From Sporomusa acidovorans (GTDB taxonomy: Bacteria; Bacillota; Negativicutes; Sporomusales; Sporomusaceae), in the NCBI RefSeq assembly GCF_900101845.1, contig NZ_FNAM01000010.1, positions 62,001 to 126,000 on the forward strand: 64,000 nt of DNA. The letters are read 5' to 3'. Positions 1 to 9,300 of this stretch are shown piece after piece. How positions within the stretch are numbered: position 1 is the stretch's first letter; every line of letters starts with the position of its first letter. Below the pieces are notes generated by a model, which did not search any database, was not told where the DNA came from, and saw only the letters and a list, made by a program, of their open reading frames with translations. The position numbers were made by a program, and so were the translations under genes.

Positions 1-291
1 GATATGCAAGGCAGGTTGTGGCCGGAAAGCGATGCCGATATAGAGCGGGCCAGGACAATGGGGATTACTGATATTAATAAGGTCTTTACCCTCGATGAAC
101 TGGTTAAGGGGGATGACGTTATCTTTGCCGCAACAGCCATTACCCAGGGCGATTTACTCAACGGAGTACGCTATTTTGGGGGCGGGGCCCGTACCCATTC
201 TATTGTAATGCGCGCATCGACAGGTACGATTCGCTTTGTTGATGCCATTCATAAGTTTGAGAAAAAACCGATGCTTATTAAGCGGGCATAA
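1..291 (+). CDS. glpX: Fructose-1,6-bisphosphatase class II (GlpX), C-terminal part
   Basis: The frame is open from the first base of the window and stops at 289-291, so only the last 96 codons are present. The residues match the GlpX family C-terminus: an acidic segment with TLDELVKGDDVIFAATAIT, then GDLLNGVRYFGGGARTHS and a final segment of the kind that closes the fold. GlpX hydrolyses fructose-1,6-bisphosphate in gluconeogenesis using Mn2+ or Mg2+. No start or upstream region is visible. A 40-base AT-rich stretch with a short hairpin and U tract near 335-368 may be its terminator. The family assignment is by recognition of these conserved blocks. Confidence 0.85.
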   Translation, partial: DMQGRLWPESDADIERARTMGITDINKVFTLDELVKGDDVIFAATAITQGDLLNGVRYFGGGARTHSIVMRASTGTIRFVDAIHKFEKKPMLIKRA

Positions 292-447
292 GAAAGCGGA
301 TATTCTTAAAAACATGTAAATTTATAAAGATACCTCTTGCAATTATTTATTGTAAGAGGTATTTTTAATAAGGAATAGCGAAATCATATTTTTATGATTG
401 ACGTTACCTGATATTCGATCATACACTATACCAAACTAAACATTCTC

Positions 448-672
448 TGTTAGGTGAGGCTCCTGCATAGAAAAATGCCACTGCCCGGAAACGTCGAGAG
501 ACGCCAATGGGTTAACAGGTTCTACCGAATTAAGGTTTTACTTAATGTGGCTGAGTGATATCCCGCTCTACGTTATGCAGTGCTAAAACTAAACGAGTAG
601 AGAAGGTCACAGACAGTTACTTAGCGATTCAGATAGACCTTCTTCACAAAAGAGAAGGTCTGTCTTTTTTAT
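448..672 (+). ncRNA. M-box (ykoK) magnesium riboswitch with terminator
   Basis: The leader carries the conserved M-box blocks in order: GTTAGGTGAGGCTCCT at 449-464, ATGCCACTGCCCGG near 475-488, AGACGCCAATGGG near 500-512 and AACAGG at about 515-520. It ends in an intrinsic terminator (AGACCTTCT 635-643 pairing with AGAAGGTCT 653-661, then a U tract at 665-670). An earlier AGAAGGTC at 600-607 can compete for the same partner strand, giving a terminator/antiterminator switch. M-boxes fold when Mg2+ is plentiful and stop transcription. Here it precedes an MgtE-like protein and an NRAMP-family transporter, so that pair is predicted to be induced when Mg2+ is low. Confidence 0.93.
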
Positions 673-803
673 TTCTGACCAGAAGGAGGTGGTGTTGTGG
701 ATTCCGGCCCTGAGAGTAAGACCCAATATAACAGGCAAAAGCCCTGCTTATCGCTTCACGTGAATTTGGTAGGCCGGGCCTGTGCAAAAGAGGAGGTATG
801 GAT

Positions 804-2084
804 ATGACGGTGATGATTAATGAATTTTATTTTAGTCAGCTCCTGGGAAAACCCATTCTTGATATCGCTGGGCGGCGGATTGGCCAGGTTAAGGATATGG
901 CAGTCAAATGGGACGGCGCCGCACCGCGGGTAACAGGCATTAAATACGGACGGAATATCCAAGGCTTGGTGCCGATACAGTTTGTTGCGGAAGTGAGTGA
1001 CAGGCAGGTAAAACTCGCTGGCGAATTTTCCCCGCAGGTTATGATGCCGCTCTATGAGGATGAAATTTACGTCCGCAAATGGCTGCTTGATAAGCAGATT
1101 ATTGATTTTAAGGGATCTAAACTGGTCCGGGTCAATGATATTACTTTGACGTGGATTGTCCATGAACAGCAGCGAAATTTAGTCTTGCTGGCCGTTGATG
1201 TCGGGTTGCGGGGACTTTTTCGGCGACTTGGCTTGGAATTTTTGGTCAAACGTTTGGCGCAAAATTTTATTGGCTGGCAGTTTATTAAGCCTTTGGAAGA
1301 CCGGACTTCCAGCCTGCAGCTTAGCCGTGACAAGAAGCAGTTCAGCCAGCTGCATCCTGCGGATATCGCCGATATTGTCGAGCAGTTGGATTATAACAGC
1401 AGGGCCAGTTTTATCAAGAATTTGGATACACGGCAGGCGATTGAGGCTTTGGCTGAAATGGATCTGGATACCCAGATAGAAATTATTACTCAAATGGATC
1501 AGGAACAAGCCTCCGATCTTTTGGAAGATATGCCGCCTGACGAAGCGGCAGATATTTTAGGCGAGCTGCCTGACGAAAAATCACAGGCATTGCTGAGCTT
1601 AATGGAATCCGACGATGCCGAAGAAGTGCAGGAATTAATGAATTATCCTGACGCTACGGCAGGTGCCCTGATGACAACCGAGTACATTGGCTTGTCTGCC
1701 AAACTTACGGCGGAAGAAACCATTGAGAAAATACGCGAATTAGCGCCAAACGCAGAGACTATTTACTATATTTATGTTCTGGATGACAAAGAAATGTTAC
1801 TGGGAGCACTTTCCTTACGTGAGCTTATTCTGGCGTCTCCCCAGGCTAAGTTGGAATCGATTATGCATGAAAAAGTGATTTATGTACGGCATGAGGATAG
1901 TCACCGCAAAGTGGCGGATATTATCCACAAGTACGGCTTACTGGCAGTTCCGGTTGTTGATGAGCAAAATAGCATGCTGGGCATCATAACGGTTGATGAT
2001 GTGCTGGAAATCCTGATTCCTGAACGCGGTAGAGGGGATGTGGGTTCCGGGTATATTGTCAATAGACGCCTCTGGAGGTGGTAA
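804..2084 (+). CDS. PRC-barrel / MgtE N-domain / CBS protein (soluble Mg2+ sensor)
   Basis: The product is a soluble protein of about 426 residues. It begins with two PRC-barrel-like segments (about residues 1-75 and 90-150), continues with the helical MgtE intracellular N domain (about 175-290, including the DMPPDEAADILGELPD repeat) and ends with a CBS pair (about 295-420). The membrane-spanning C-terminal domain of true MgtE channels is absent, so it cannot transport by itself. Its stop overlaps the start of the downstream NRAMP-like gene (TAATG), which suggests it gates or senses Mg2+ for that carrier. The ATG at 804 lies 7 bases after AGGAGG (791-796); the ATG at 798 is only 1 base from it. 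Expression is under the M-box. The regulatory role is inferred. Confidence 0.85.
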   Translation: MTVMINEFYFSQLLGKPILDIAGRRIGQVKDMAVKWDGAAPRVTGIKYGRNIQGLVPIQFVAEVSDRQVKLAGEFSPQVMMPLYEDEIYVRKWLLDKQIIDFKGSKLVRVNDITLTWIVHEQQRNLVLLAVDVGLRGLFRRLGLEFLVKRLAQNFIGWQFIKPLEDRTSSLQLSRDKKQFSQLHPADIADIVEQLDYNSRASFIKNLDTRQAIEALAEMDLDTQIEIITQMDQEQASDLLEDMPPDEAADILGELPDEKSQALLSLMESDDAEEVQELMNYPDATAGALMTTEYIGLSAKLTAEETIEKIRELAPNAETIYYIYVLDDKEMLLGALSLRELILASPQAKLESIMHEKVIYVRHEDSHRKVADIIHKYGLLAVPVVDEQNSMLGIITVDDVLEILIPERGRGDVGSGYIVNRRLWRW

Positions 2085-3361
2085 TGGTGAAAGCGATTAA
2101 AGGTATTCGTGAGCGTCTCGGCCTTTTCTTAGCCGTTATGGGACCGGGTATTGTTACGGCGTTTGCCGATAATGACGCCGGTGGAATTGCCACTTATGCG
2201 GCGGCTGGGGCCAAATACGGCTATGCTCTCTTATTTACCATGTTTGTTGCTACGGTTTGTCTGGCTATTGCCCAGGAGATCTCCGCCCGGACCGGTGCTG
2301 TCACAGGCAAGGGACTCGCAGACTTAATTCGTGAGCAATTTGGTGTCAAGTGGACGCTGTTTGCCATGGTTGTCCTTTTAATTGCTAATATCGGCACTAC
2401 CGCTTCCGAGTTTTCCGGAGTGGCGACAAGTTTTGAAATATTTGGCGTGAATAAATATCTATCGGTGCCTGTAATAGCCGGAGTGGTCTGGTGGCTAGTT
2501 GTTAAAGGCAGCTATGAACGGATTGAAAAAATTTTCCTAGCATTGTGTGTAACTTTTTTTAGCTATATATTATCCGGTATTATTGTTAACCCGCCTTGGC
2601 AGGAGGTCCTGGTCGCCTCGGTGACCCCTTCTTTTTCCCGGGATACCGAATTTCTGTTTATGGCAATCGGTGTAATTGGAACAACAATCACGCCCTGGGG
2701 CCAGTTTTACGTGCAAGCTTCCATCGTCGATAAAGGCATTGTGGCCAAAGATTATGTGTATACCCGCTGGGACGTATTTATCGGTTCGTTCTTTACCGGG
2801 TTGGTTGCCTTTTTTATTATCGTAGCCACAGCGGCAACTTTGTATGTTAACCATATATCCATGGAAACCGCAAAAGATGCGGCTCTGGCATTAGAGCCGC
2901 TTGCCGGTAAATACGCCAGCTTGCTTTTTGGTTTTGGCTTATTTGGCGCTTCTATGCTGGCCGCCTTTATTTTGCCTTTGAGTACGGCTTATGCGATTTG
3001 TGAAGCGTTTGGTTTCGAACATGGCATGGGTAAATCCTATGAGGAAGCCCCGGTGTTTTTTGGCTTGTATACGGCGCTGATTGCAATCGGCGCCGCCTTG
3101 GTGCTCCTGCCGGGATTGTCACTTTACAATGTGATGCTTATTTCGCAAGTGGTCAACGGCGTTTTGCTGCCGCCGATCTTAATCTTTATGGTTGTAATCG
3201 CCAATGATAAAAATATTATGGGTGAGTATGCCAATTCCCGGATGTATAATGTGCTTTCCTGGTTTTTCACCATTGTGCTGATCCTGTTGACTGTACTATT
3301 ACTGGCCGCTACAGTCGCACCGGACGCAGTGGACTGGGTCATGGTTTTTTTTGGCCTGTAA
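2084..3361 (+). CDS. NRAMP-family divalent metal transporter, probable Mg2+ type
   Basis: This is a membrane protein of about 425 residues with the SLC11/NRAMP fold and roughly eleven hydrophobic helices. In helix 1 the usual DPGN metal motif reads DNDAGG (residues 29-34). In helix 6 the usual MPH motif is replaced by a TPWGQF segment, so the methionine that selects Mn2+/Fe2+ is missing. Those substitutions, the M-box leader and the cotranscribed MgtE-like protein point to the NRAMP-related magnesium transporter clade rather than Mn2+ uptake. The start is the ATG overlapping the upstream stop, 5 bases after GGAGG. Annotation pipelines would probably call it MntH or a generic NRAMP transporter. 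The Mg2+ specificity is an inference from motifs and context. Confidence 0.85.
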   Translation: MVKAIKGIRERLGLFLAVMGPGIVTAFADNDAGGIATYAAAGAKYGYALLFTMFVATVCLAIAQEISARTGAVTGKGLADLIREQFGVKWTLFAMVVLLIANIGTTASEFSGVATSFEIFGVNKYLSVPVIAGVVWWLVVKGSYERIEKIFLALCVTFFSYILSGIIVNPPWQEVLVASVTPSFSRDTEFLFMAIGVIGTTITPWGQFYVQASIVDKGIVAKDYVYTRWDVFIGSFFTGLVAFFIIVATAATLYVNHISMETAKDAALALEPLAGKYASLLFGFGLFGASMLAAFILPLSTAYAICEAFGFEHGMGKSYEEAPVFFGLYTALIAIGAALVLLPGLSLYNVMLISQVVNGVLLPPILIFMVVIANDKNIMGEYANSRMYNVLSWFFTIVLILLTVLLLAATVAPDAVDWVMVFFGL

Positions 3362-3392
3362 TTCATGTAGTACACCGGGAATATTGCCGATT

Positions 3393-3423
3393 TAAAAGGG
3401 TTACCTGCGGGTAACTCTTTTTA
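3393..3423 (+). terminator. Intrinsic terminator after the Mg transport operon
   Basis: AGGGTTACC (3397-3405), a TGCG loop and GGTAACTCT (3410-3418) form a 9-bp stem with one G-U pair. A run of T residues to 3422 follows. It sits 30 bases past the NRAMP stop. Confidence 0.85.
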
Positions 3424-3599
3424 AATTTATGAATATCCGGAATACTGTTGCAGACAGCCATAGGATAAAAAGCTAAGAAAAATAATCCAAGTTATGCATA
3501 ATTTGAGAGCCTGCCCGATATGCTAATACTGGGGATTGTATTAGCAGATTGGGCAACAGCTGTTAACCAAAATAAGACCAGTAAGCGAGGTGAGGTATT

Positions 3600-4472
3600 T
3601 TGCCGAAATATGATGCCAAGCAATGGGCCTGTCTGGGAGGCGCTGCCTTGTTCGCCGGTATATGCGCTCTTCCTATTGGACCAAAACCGCTGCCGGATGT
3701 TATTAATTCCCCGTCGACAACTGAAAATCAGCCTGCCAAGGTACAGGTTGCGGCAGTTTCTCCGCAACCGGTGATAAAGAATCACACTGTAAAAGACGGA
3801 GATACGTTATCAGGGATAGCCGAACAATATGGTATTGATTTGGAAACATTAGAAGCCGCCAATCCGGGTATAAGTGAACTCATCCACCCGGGTGATGAGC
3901 TAGTTATATTGCCGCAAAAGGGAGCTATTCATCAGGTAAGCACCGGCGATACCTTATGGGATATTGCCCATACATACGGAGTGCAGATAGAATCAATTAA
4001 AACGGCTAATGCTAAAGATAGTGATCAGGTAGCTGCCGGTGAAAAACTCTTTATTCCCGGTGCGCGTTGGGCCCGGGTCGATACGGCGGTGGCCCGGGGC
4101 TCGGCCAGCCGGTTTATCTGGCCGACAAAAGGCGAGATATCCTCGCCGTTCGGCTGGCGATGGGGCCGGCTCCACGAGGGCGTTGACATTGCCAATGATA
4201 TTGGCACCTATGTTATGTCCGCAAGGGCCGGCCAGGTGATTTGGGCCGGCTGGCGGGGCGGTTACGGTTATGCGGTTATGATTGATCATGGTGGTGGTTA
4301 TGTCAGTTTATATGGCCATTTAAGTGACTTTTATGTGGAACGCGGGCAATTTGTACGGGCCGGTCAGCGGATAGCCTCTATGGGCAATACCGGCAATTCG
4401 ACAGGACCGCACCTGCACTTTGAAATCCAAAAAGATGGCCAACCGGTAGATCCTATGGGGTATCTGCCGTAA
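3600..4472 (+). CDS. LysM-LysM-peptidase M23 cell-wall hydrolase
   Basis: This protein of 290 residues starts at TTG 3600 behind a GAGGTGAGG ribosome site. An N-terminal hydrophobic stretch (about 10-26) acts as a signal or membrane anchor. Two LysM repeats follow (HTVKDGDTLSGIAEQYG near 62-105 and HQVSTGDTLWDIAHTYG near 110-153), then a C-terminal M23 endopeptidase domain (about 170-285). Visible zinc-site motifs are HEGVDI and the terminal HLHFEI. It should bind peptidoglycan through LysM and cut peptide cross-links outside the membrane. In spore formers such proteins act in growth or in engulfment and cortex remodelling; which applies here cannot be read from the sequence. It shares a terminator with the convergent gene that follows. 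Confidence 0.9.
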   Translation: MPKYDAKQWACLGGAALFAGICALPIGPKPLPDVINSPSTTENQPAKVQVAAVSPQPVIKNHTVKDGDTLSGIAEQYGIDLETLEAANPGISELIHPGDELVILPQKGAIHQVSTGDTLWDIAHTYGVQIESIKTANAKDSDQVAAGEKLFIPGARWARVDTAVARGSASRFIWPTKGEISSPFGWRWGRLHEGVDIANDIGTYVMSARAGQVIWAGWRGGYGYAVMIDHGGGYVSLYGHLSDFYVERGQFVRAGQRIASMGNTGNSTGPHLHFEIQKDGQPVDPMGYLP

Positions 4473-4512
4473 ATGAGAAATGCCGCGTCGGCCGACGCGG
4501 CATTTCTCATTT
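4471..4512. terminator. 42-bp perfect palindrome, bidirectional terminator
   Basis: The two 21-base arms are exact reverse complements with no loop bases (centre between 4491 and 4492). The core is GCCGCGTCGGCCGACGCGGC flanked by AT-rich ends that give U-rich tails in both directions. It lies between convergent genes and overlaps the stop of the M23 gene. Confidence 0.85.
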
Positions 4513-4524
4513 ATTTTCTCACGG

Positions 4525-5457
4525 TTATGGACGTTTGCTAAGATGCTGCAGTGTAGCATCATGGTAAGGCCAGGCGGCGTCGCTCATACCCTTGTCAGCC
4601 GGAGCGAGGGCAGCATACACATTGTTGGTTTCCGTATGAGTAACCAACCACTTTTTACCTATTTTTTCGAAAGTCAGATCCGTTTTGCTGATACTGCTGC
4701 CGAATTTAGTGGGAGTAGCCGCCGCCACACCGTTAATGACGATACCATCGTTTTTGATCACGATAATCGTATCGACTTTATTTTGTAATTGTTTGGTGGC
4801 ACTCAAAATGGCGTCTGCCTGATCGGTTACTTTAAGGCCGGCGTAATTTTTATCCGTAATATCCGGCTGGGCAGATGAAACGCCGATAATACCGATACGG
4901 ATTTTTTCCTTCTTTTTGTCCTTACCCACATTAAGTTCCTTAATGGTATAAGGCTTAAGCGCCGACCAGGTTTTATCCGAGGTGCGGATATTAGCTGCCA
5001 GTACGGGGAATTTGGCAAGGGCCATTGCTTTAGAAAGATAGAGCGGACCATAGGCGAATTCGCCCGCGCCGAGCACGACAGCATCATAGTCGAGATAATT
5101 ATACATGGCCATCATGGGGTTTGGCAGCTTGGATGGCGTAATGGCAAAATAGTCAGTCAGCGCAGAACCGGAAAGCATGTTGCCGCCATCCACCAGGATG
5201 GTATACGGATTGCTCTGCCGTTCTTTTTTTACCAGGCTGGCAACTTTAACTAAGCCGAATTCGGCTGTCCGGGGAAAATTATAATCCCAGTTGATCAAAT
5301 GACCATTAACGCCTGCCGTCGCCATGATGGTTACTTTAACCGGTGCCGGTGCCGTTACGGGCGATTTTTTGGCGGCAAACGAACTGGCTGGCAGGCACCA
5401 GATTACGGTTAATGCCAGCGCCACCAGCCGAAATAATTGTTTATACGAGTTTTGCAA
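4525..5457 (-). CDS. Secreted metallophosphatase/5'-nucleotidase-like protein lacking metal ligands
   Basis: The best start is TTG at 5457-5455, 6 bases after GGAGGG, giving about 310 residues with a signal peptide (hydrophobic core then ASSFAA). The body aligns by eye with the N-terminal calcineurin-like domain of bacterial 5'-nucleotidases. The signature blocks are degenerate: the DxHG motif reads AGVNGH, the GD motif reads GGN (in LVDGGNMLSG) and the GNHE motif reads GAGE. All the expected metal-binding Asp, His and Asn side chains in these blocks are therefore replaced. The product is probably a catalytically dead exported protein with a binding or structural role. The reading frame itself is intact and has a good ribosome site, so it is not simply decaying. 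Confidence 0.75.
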   Translation of the reverse strand: MQNSYKQLFRLVALALTVIWCLPASSFAAKKSPVTAPAPVKVTIMATAGVNGHLINWDYNFPRTAEFGLVKVASLVKKERQSNPYTILVDGGNMLSGSALTDYFAITPSKLPNPMMAMYNYLDYDAVVLGAGEFAYGPLYLSKAMALAKFPVLAANIRTSDKTWSALKPYTIKELNVGKDKKKEKIRIGIIGVSSAQPDITDKNYAGLKVTDQADAILSATKQLQNKVDTIIVIKNDGIVINGVAAATPTKFGSSISKTDLTFEKIGKKWLVTHTETNNVYAALAPADKGMSDAAWPYHDATLQHLSKRP

Positions 5458-5643
5458 GACTATCCCTCCAGAAATATTACTGTTTCCTGTCATCATCATT
5501 TCGTCATGCAAGCAGTTTTTTCCTGTCGGAGAATACCTGTAAAAGCAAAAATTACCGATTTGGGGATTGGCGGTATAGAAGGCTATTTTCTGGGGGAATA
5601 ATAAACATGGTTTAAACAAGGCTGGCAAAGCTGCGAGGGGATC

Positions 5644-6063
5644 ATGGCCTATTTAATTGCTATTCTCATGGCCGCGTTGAGTTTCCTGCTCAATCGGTTT
5701 TGTTTGTACTACATTGGGTCGATAACCGTTATTAGTACGGGCCCGGTGGTGGAAGAGACAGCCAAAACCTTATTCGCTTACTATCTGGGAGCTGATATTA
5801 TGACTGTCCATGTTGTATTCGGCATGATTGAGGCCGGCTATGACTGGTGGCAGGGCCGGCGGGGAAATCTGGCCGCCCCTTTTTTTAGTATTGGCGGTCA
5901 TAGCCTGTTCGGAGCGGCAACCGCCGGGATGTTATCCCTGACAGGCGGCATCTGGGGTGGTCTGGCTGCCGGTCTAATTCTTCACATGACGTATAATGTC
6001 GCTGTTATTAAATGGCTGGCTGCAAGAAACGGGAACAATTCAGAAGAGAGGGATAATCCATGA
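5644..6063 (+). CDS. Small PrsW/CPBP-like intramembrane metalloprotease homologue
   Basis: The product is a 139-residue hydrophobic protein with about four membrane helices. It contains PVVEETAKTLF (an EExxK-type motif), a GHSLFGA segment and HMTYN near the C-terminus. These are the spaced Glu and His motifs of the PrsW and CAAX-protease-like (CPBP) superfamily of intramembrane proteases. The length is short compared with PrsW. It overlaps the downstream fin gene by 4 bases (ATGA), so the two are probably translated together. In Bacillus PrsW cleaves an anti-sigma factor; a similar job in the mother cell or forespore is speculation here. Confidence 0.6.
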   Translation: MAYLIAILMAALSFLLNRFCLYYIGSITVISTGPVVEETAKTLFAYYLGADIMTVHVVFGMIEAGYDWWQGRRGNLAAPFFSIGGHSLFGAATAGMLSLTGGIWGGLAAGLILHMTYNVAVIKWLAARNGNNSEERDNP

Positions 6064-6308
6064 AAATTTTATATACGTGCGAATATTGCGGGGATCATAT
6101 TGATACATTAGAAGTAGATGAAGTGGATGAAGTCAAGTTTGGCTTTGATCGCTTGACGGCCCAGGAACGTCAAGATATAATTAAGACTGATGCTGCGCAA
6201 AATACCATCTACGTAAAATCGCTGTGTGACCAATGTATCGCTTCGATGGGACTGGATGACCCGATTGCGCTCGGCATACCGGAGGTTAATAAAGGATATA
6301 TTCATTAG
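6060..6308 (+). CDS. fin: Anti-sigma-F factor Fin
   Basis: This is an 82-residue protein with a CEYCG motif at residues 8-12 and a second CDQC motif near 58-61, which together could bind zinc. It has the size of Bacillus Fin (YabK) and its position immediately before mfd. Fin is made under sigma-F in the forespore and inhibits sigma-F so that sigma-G can take over. Its start overlaps the stop of the PrsW-like gene. The call rests on motif layout and synteny. Confidence 0.8.
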   Translation: MKILYTCEYCGDHIDTLEVDEVDEVKFGFDRLTAQERQDIIKTDAAQNTIYVKSLCDQCIASMGLDDPIALGIPEVNKGYIH

Positions 6309-6333
6309 GGCATGATCATTAAAAAATACATAT

Positions 6334-6364
6334 AAAGGGCTTTAGCCTAGGCTAAAGCCCTTTT
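6334..6364. terminator. 30-bp palindromic terminator between fin and mfd
   Basis: The perfect palindrome at 6334-6363 has arms AAAGGGCTTTAGCCT and its complement, ending in TTTT. It can stop transcription from fin. Confidence 0.85.
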
Positions 6365-6392
6365 AGCACTACCAGGATGGATGAGGTTTTTT

Positions 6393-9300
6393 ATGGGAGA
6401 AAAAACAACGCTGACATTATTTGCCGCCTTACAGGCGGATAAAGCCTTACGGCAGGCCCAGGCAGCATTTTCGTCAGCAAATACGCAGAGTTTAATTTAT
6501 GGTGTGACAGGTGCGCAAAAAAGTGTGCTGATCGCATCGGCTTTTCAGGCGGCTGCGCGGCCAATTGTCATTATTGCGGCTAATCATGAAGCCATAGACG
6601 GATATCGGTCTGACTTTGCCGCTCTCCTGCCGGCGGTGCCAGTGGTAGAACTGCCGGCCATTGATATTGTAACTTTTGCCGCCGCGGCCAAGAGCGTTGA
6701 ATTGGCGGCAAAACGGATGGATGTTTTGAGCCGGATTGCCAGGGGCGAGAAAATTATTGTTTTAGCCACAGTCGAAGCCGCCATGCAGAAAGTGTTGCCC
6801 AAACAAGAGTTTTTAAATAGCCGAATAACGATTCATACTAACAGTGTAATATCCCGGGAAGAGTTGGTTGGTTCTCTTGTCGGGTTTGGCTATGAGCGGG
6901 TTGATCAGGTAGACAGTGCCGGCCAGTTTTGTGTACGCGGCGGTATTATCGATATATTTGCCGTTAACCGCAGCCTGCCGCTCCGGCTTGAACTGTTCGA
7001 TGACGAGGTTGATTCCCTGCGCGAGTTTGATCCCGTCAGCCAGCGTTCGGTACAAGACCTGGTCTTGGCTGACATTATGCCGTTGACCGAACCCGAGCAT
7101 AGCGGCAAGCCCGCTGTATTTGTTTCCTATCTGCCTGAAGGCGCGGCTACGGTGTTGGATGAACCGGCGCGGCTCAGAGAACAGATGGCTAAGCTGGTCA
7201 AGGAAAATCCGGAGATAAAACGCAGGGTTTTTAGTTGGGCAGAGCTTGTGGCGGTTTGTCAGGCCTATCACGTAATTTATTTATCCTTGCTGCTGCAAAA
7301 GATTCCGGGAGCACAGCCAACGGAGATCATTAGTATCACAGCGAAAGGCATTGCCCCCTTTCACCGCCAGATTGAGCCGCTTATTGCGGAAATTAAAAAC
7401 TGGCAGGACAAAAAATATAATATTGCTTTATATATGCCCAGCCGCGATAAGGCGTTAAATATCGAACACAACCTGGCTAATGAGGGAATTACGACTGTTA
7501 TGGCCGCGAGCGGGACAATGCCGCTTGTGCCAGGCGCCGTGGTAGTTGTTACCGGTTCCTTATCCGGCGGCTTTGAGTTTCCCCAGGCGAAGCTGGTGGT
7601 GCTGACCGAACTGGATATTTTTGGGCGTCAGAAGAAAAAACGCCGGCCACGGGTCAGCAAAGAGCAGCAGATTACCTATTTCCGTGATATCAATATCGGC
7701 GATTATGTAGTCCATGTTAATCACGGAATTGGCAAATATGTGGGTGTGGAAACGCTGGAAATAGGCGGTGTTCATAAAGACTATTTGCACATTCGCTATG
7801 CAGGCGATGATAAATTATATGTGCCTACCGATCAGGTGGGCTTGTTGCAGAAATATATCGGCTCTGAGGGGGAAGTGCCGCGACTTAGTAAAATGGGCGG
7901 CAGCGAATGGCTAAAAGTCAAGACAAGAGCGAAAGCAGCCGTAGCCGATATGGCCAGGGAATTGATTACGCTTTATGCTCAGCGCCAACTGCAGGTTGGC
8001 CATGCTTTCGGCCCGGATACCCCCTGGCAACGTGAATTTGAAGACGCATTTTCCTATGAGGAAACACCGGATCAGTTGCAGGCCATTGCCGAGGTTAAGC
8101 ATGATATGGAACAGCCCCGGCCCATGGATCGTCTGTTATGCGGTGATGTCGGCTTTGGCAAAACGGAAGTGGCTATCAGAGCGGCCTTTAAGGCCGTTAT
8201 GGGTGGTAAACAGGTAGCGGTGCTGGTGCCGACAACCGTACTTGCCCAGCAGCACTATCAGACCTTTAGCTCGCGCTTTAAGGAATTTGGTACAGTGGTA
8301 GATGTTATCAGCCGGTTTAGAAGTGCGCGCGAGCAGAAGGCCACCCTGCACAAACTGGCCTTAGGCCAAATTGACGTGCTGATCGGTACACACCGGATTT
8401 TGCAATCAGATATTGCTTTTAAAGATATCGGCCTGTTAATTGTTGATGAAGAGCAGCGCTTTGGTGTGGCCCAAAAGGAAAAAATGAAAAAATGGCGGGC
8501 CAATCTCGACGTACTTACGTTAAGTGCCACGCCGATTCCGCGTACTTTGCATATGTCGCTGGTTGGCGCGCGGGATATGAGCATTATTGAGACTCCGCCG
8601 GAAGACCGGTTTCCGGTGCAAAGCTATGTGGTTGAGTATAATGAGGAAATTATCCGTGAGGCTATCGTGCGGGAACTTAAGCGCGGCGGTCAGGTGTATT
8701 TTGTGTATAACCGGGTACAAACTATTGATAAAATACGGCAGCGCCTAAGTGAAATTCTGCCGGATGCTATGATTAAGACCGGTCACGGGCAAATGCCGGA
8801 AGAGCTTTTGGAGCAGGTTATGCTCGATTTTTATGAGGGACGGGACGATGTTTTACTATGCACAAGCATCATCGAAAATGGGCTCGATGTGCCTAATGCC
8901 AATACGATTATCGTGTATGACGCCGATCACTTCGGTTTGTCGCAACTTTATCAAATGCGGGGACGGGTTGGCCGTTCCCATCGCATGGCGTATGCTTATT
9001 TTACTTACCGGCAGGATAAGGTGTTAACAGAAGTGGCGGAAAAGCGGCTGCAGGCCATCAAAGAATTTGCCGAACTCGGGTCAGGCTTTAAAATTGCCAT
9101 GCGGGATCTGGAGATCCGGGGAGCAGGCAATCTTCTGGGGCGTGAACAACATGGACATATTGTCAGTGTCGGCTTTGAAATGTATTGCCGGCTGCTGGAT
9201 GAGGCTGTTGAGGAATTGAAAACAGGCAAGATCACGCTGCCGCCGCCGGAACCAACCATTGAACTTACCGTGGATGCCTACCTGACCGGTGATTATATCA

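Noticed and set aside
1067-1508. Minus-strand frames inside the MgtE-like gene
   Set aside because: They are shadows of the real gene, with no ribosome sites.
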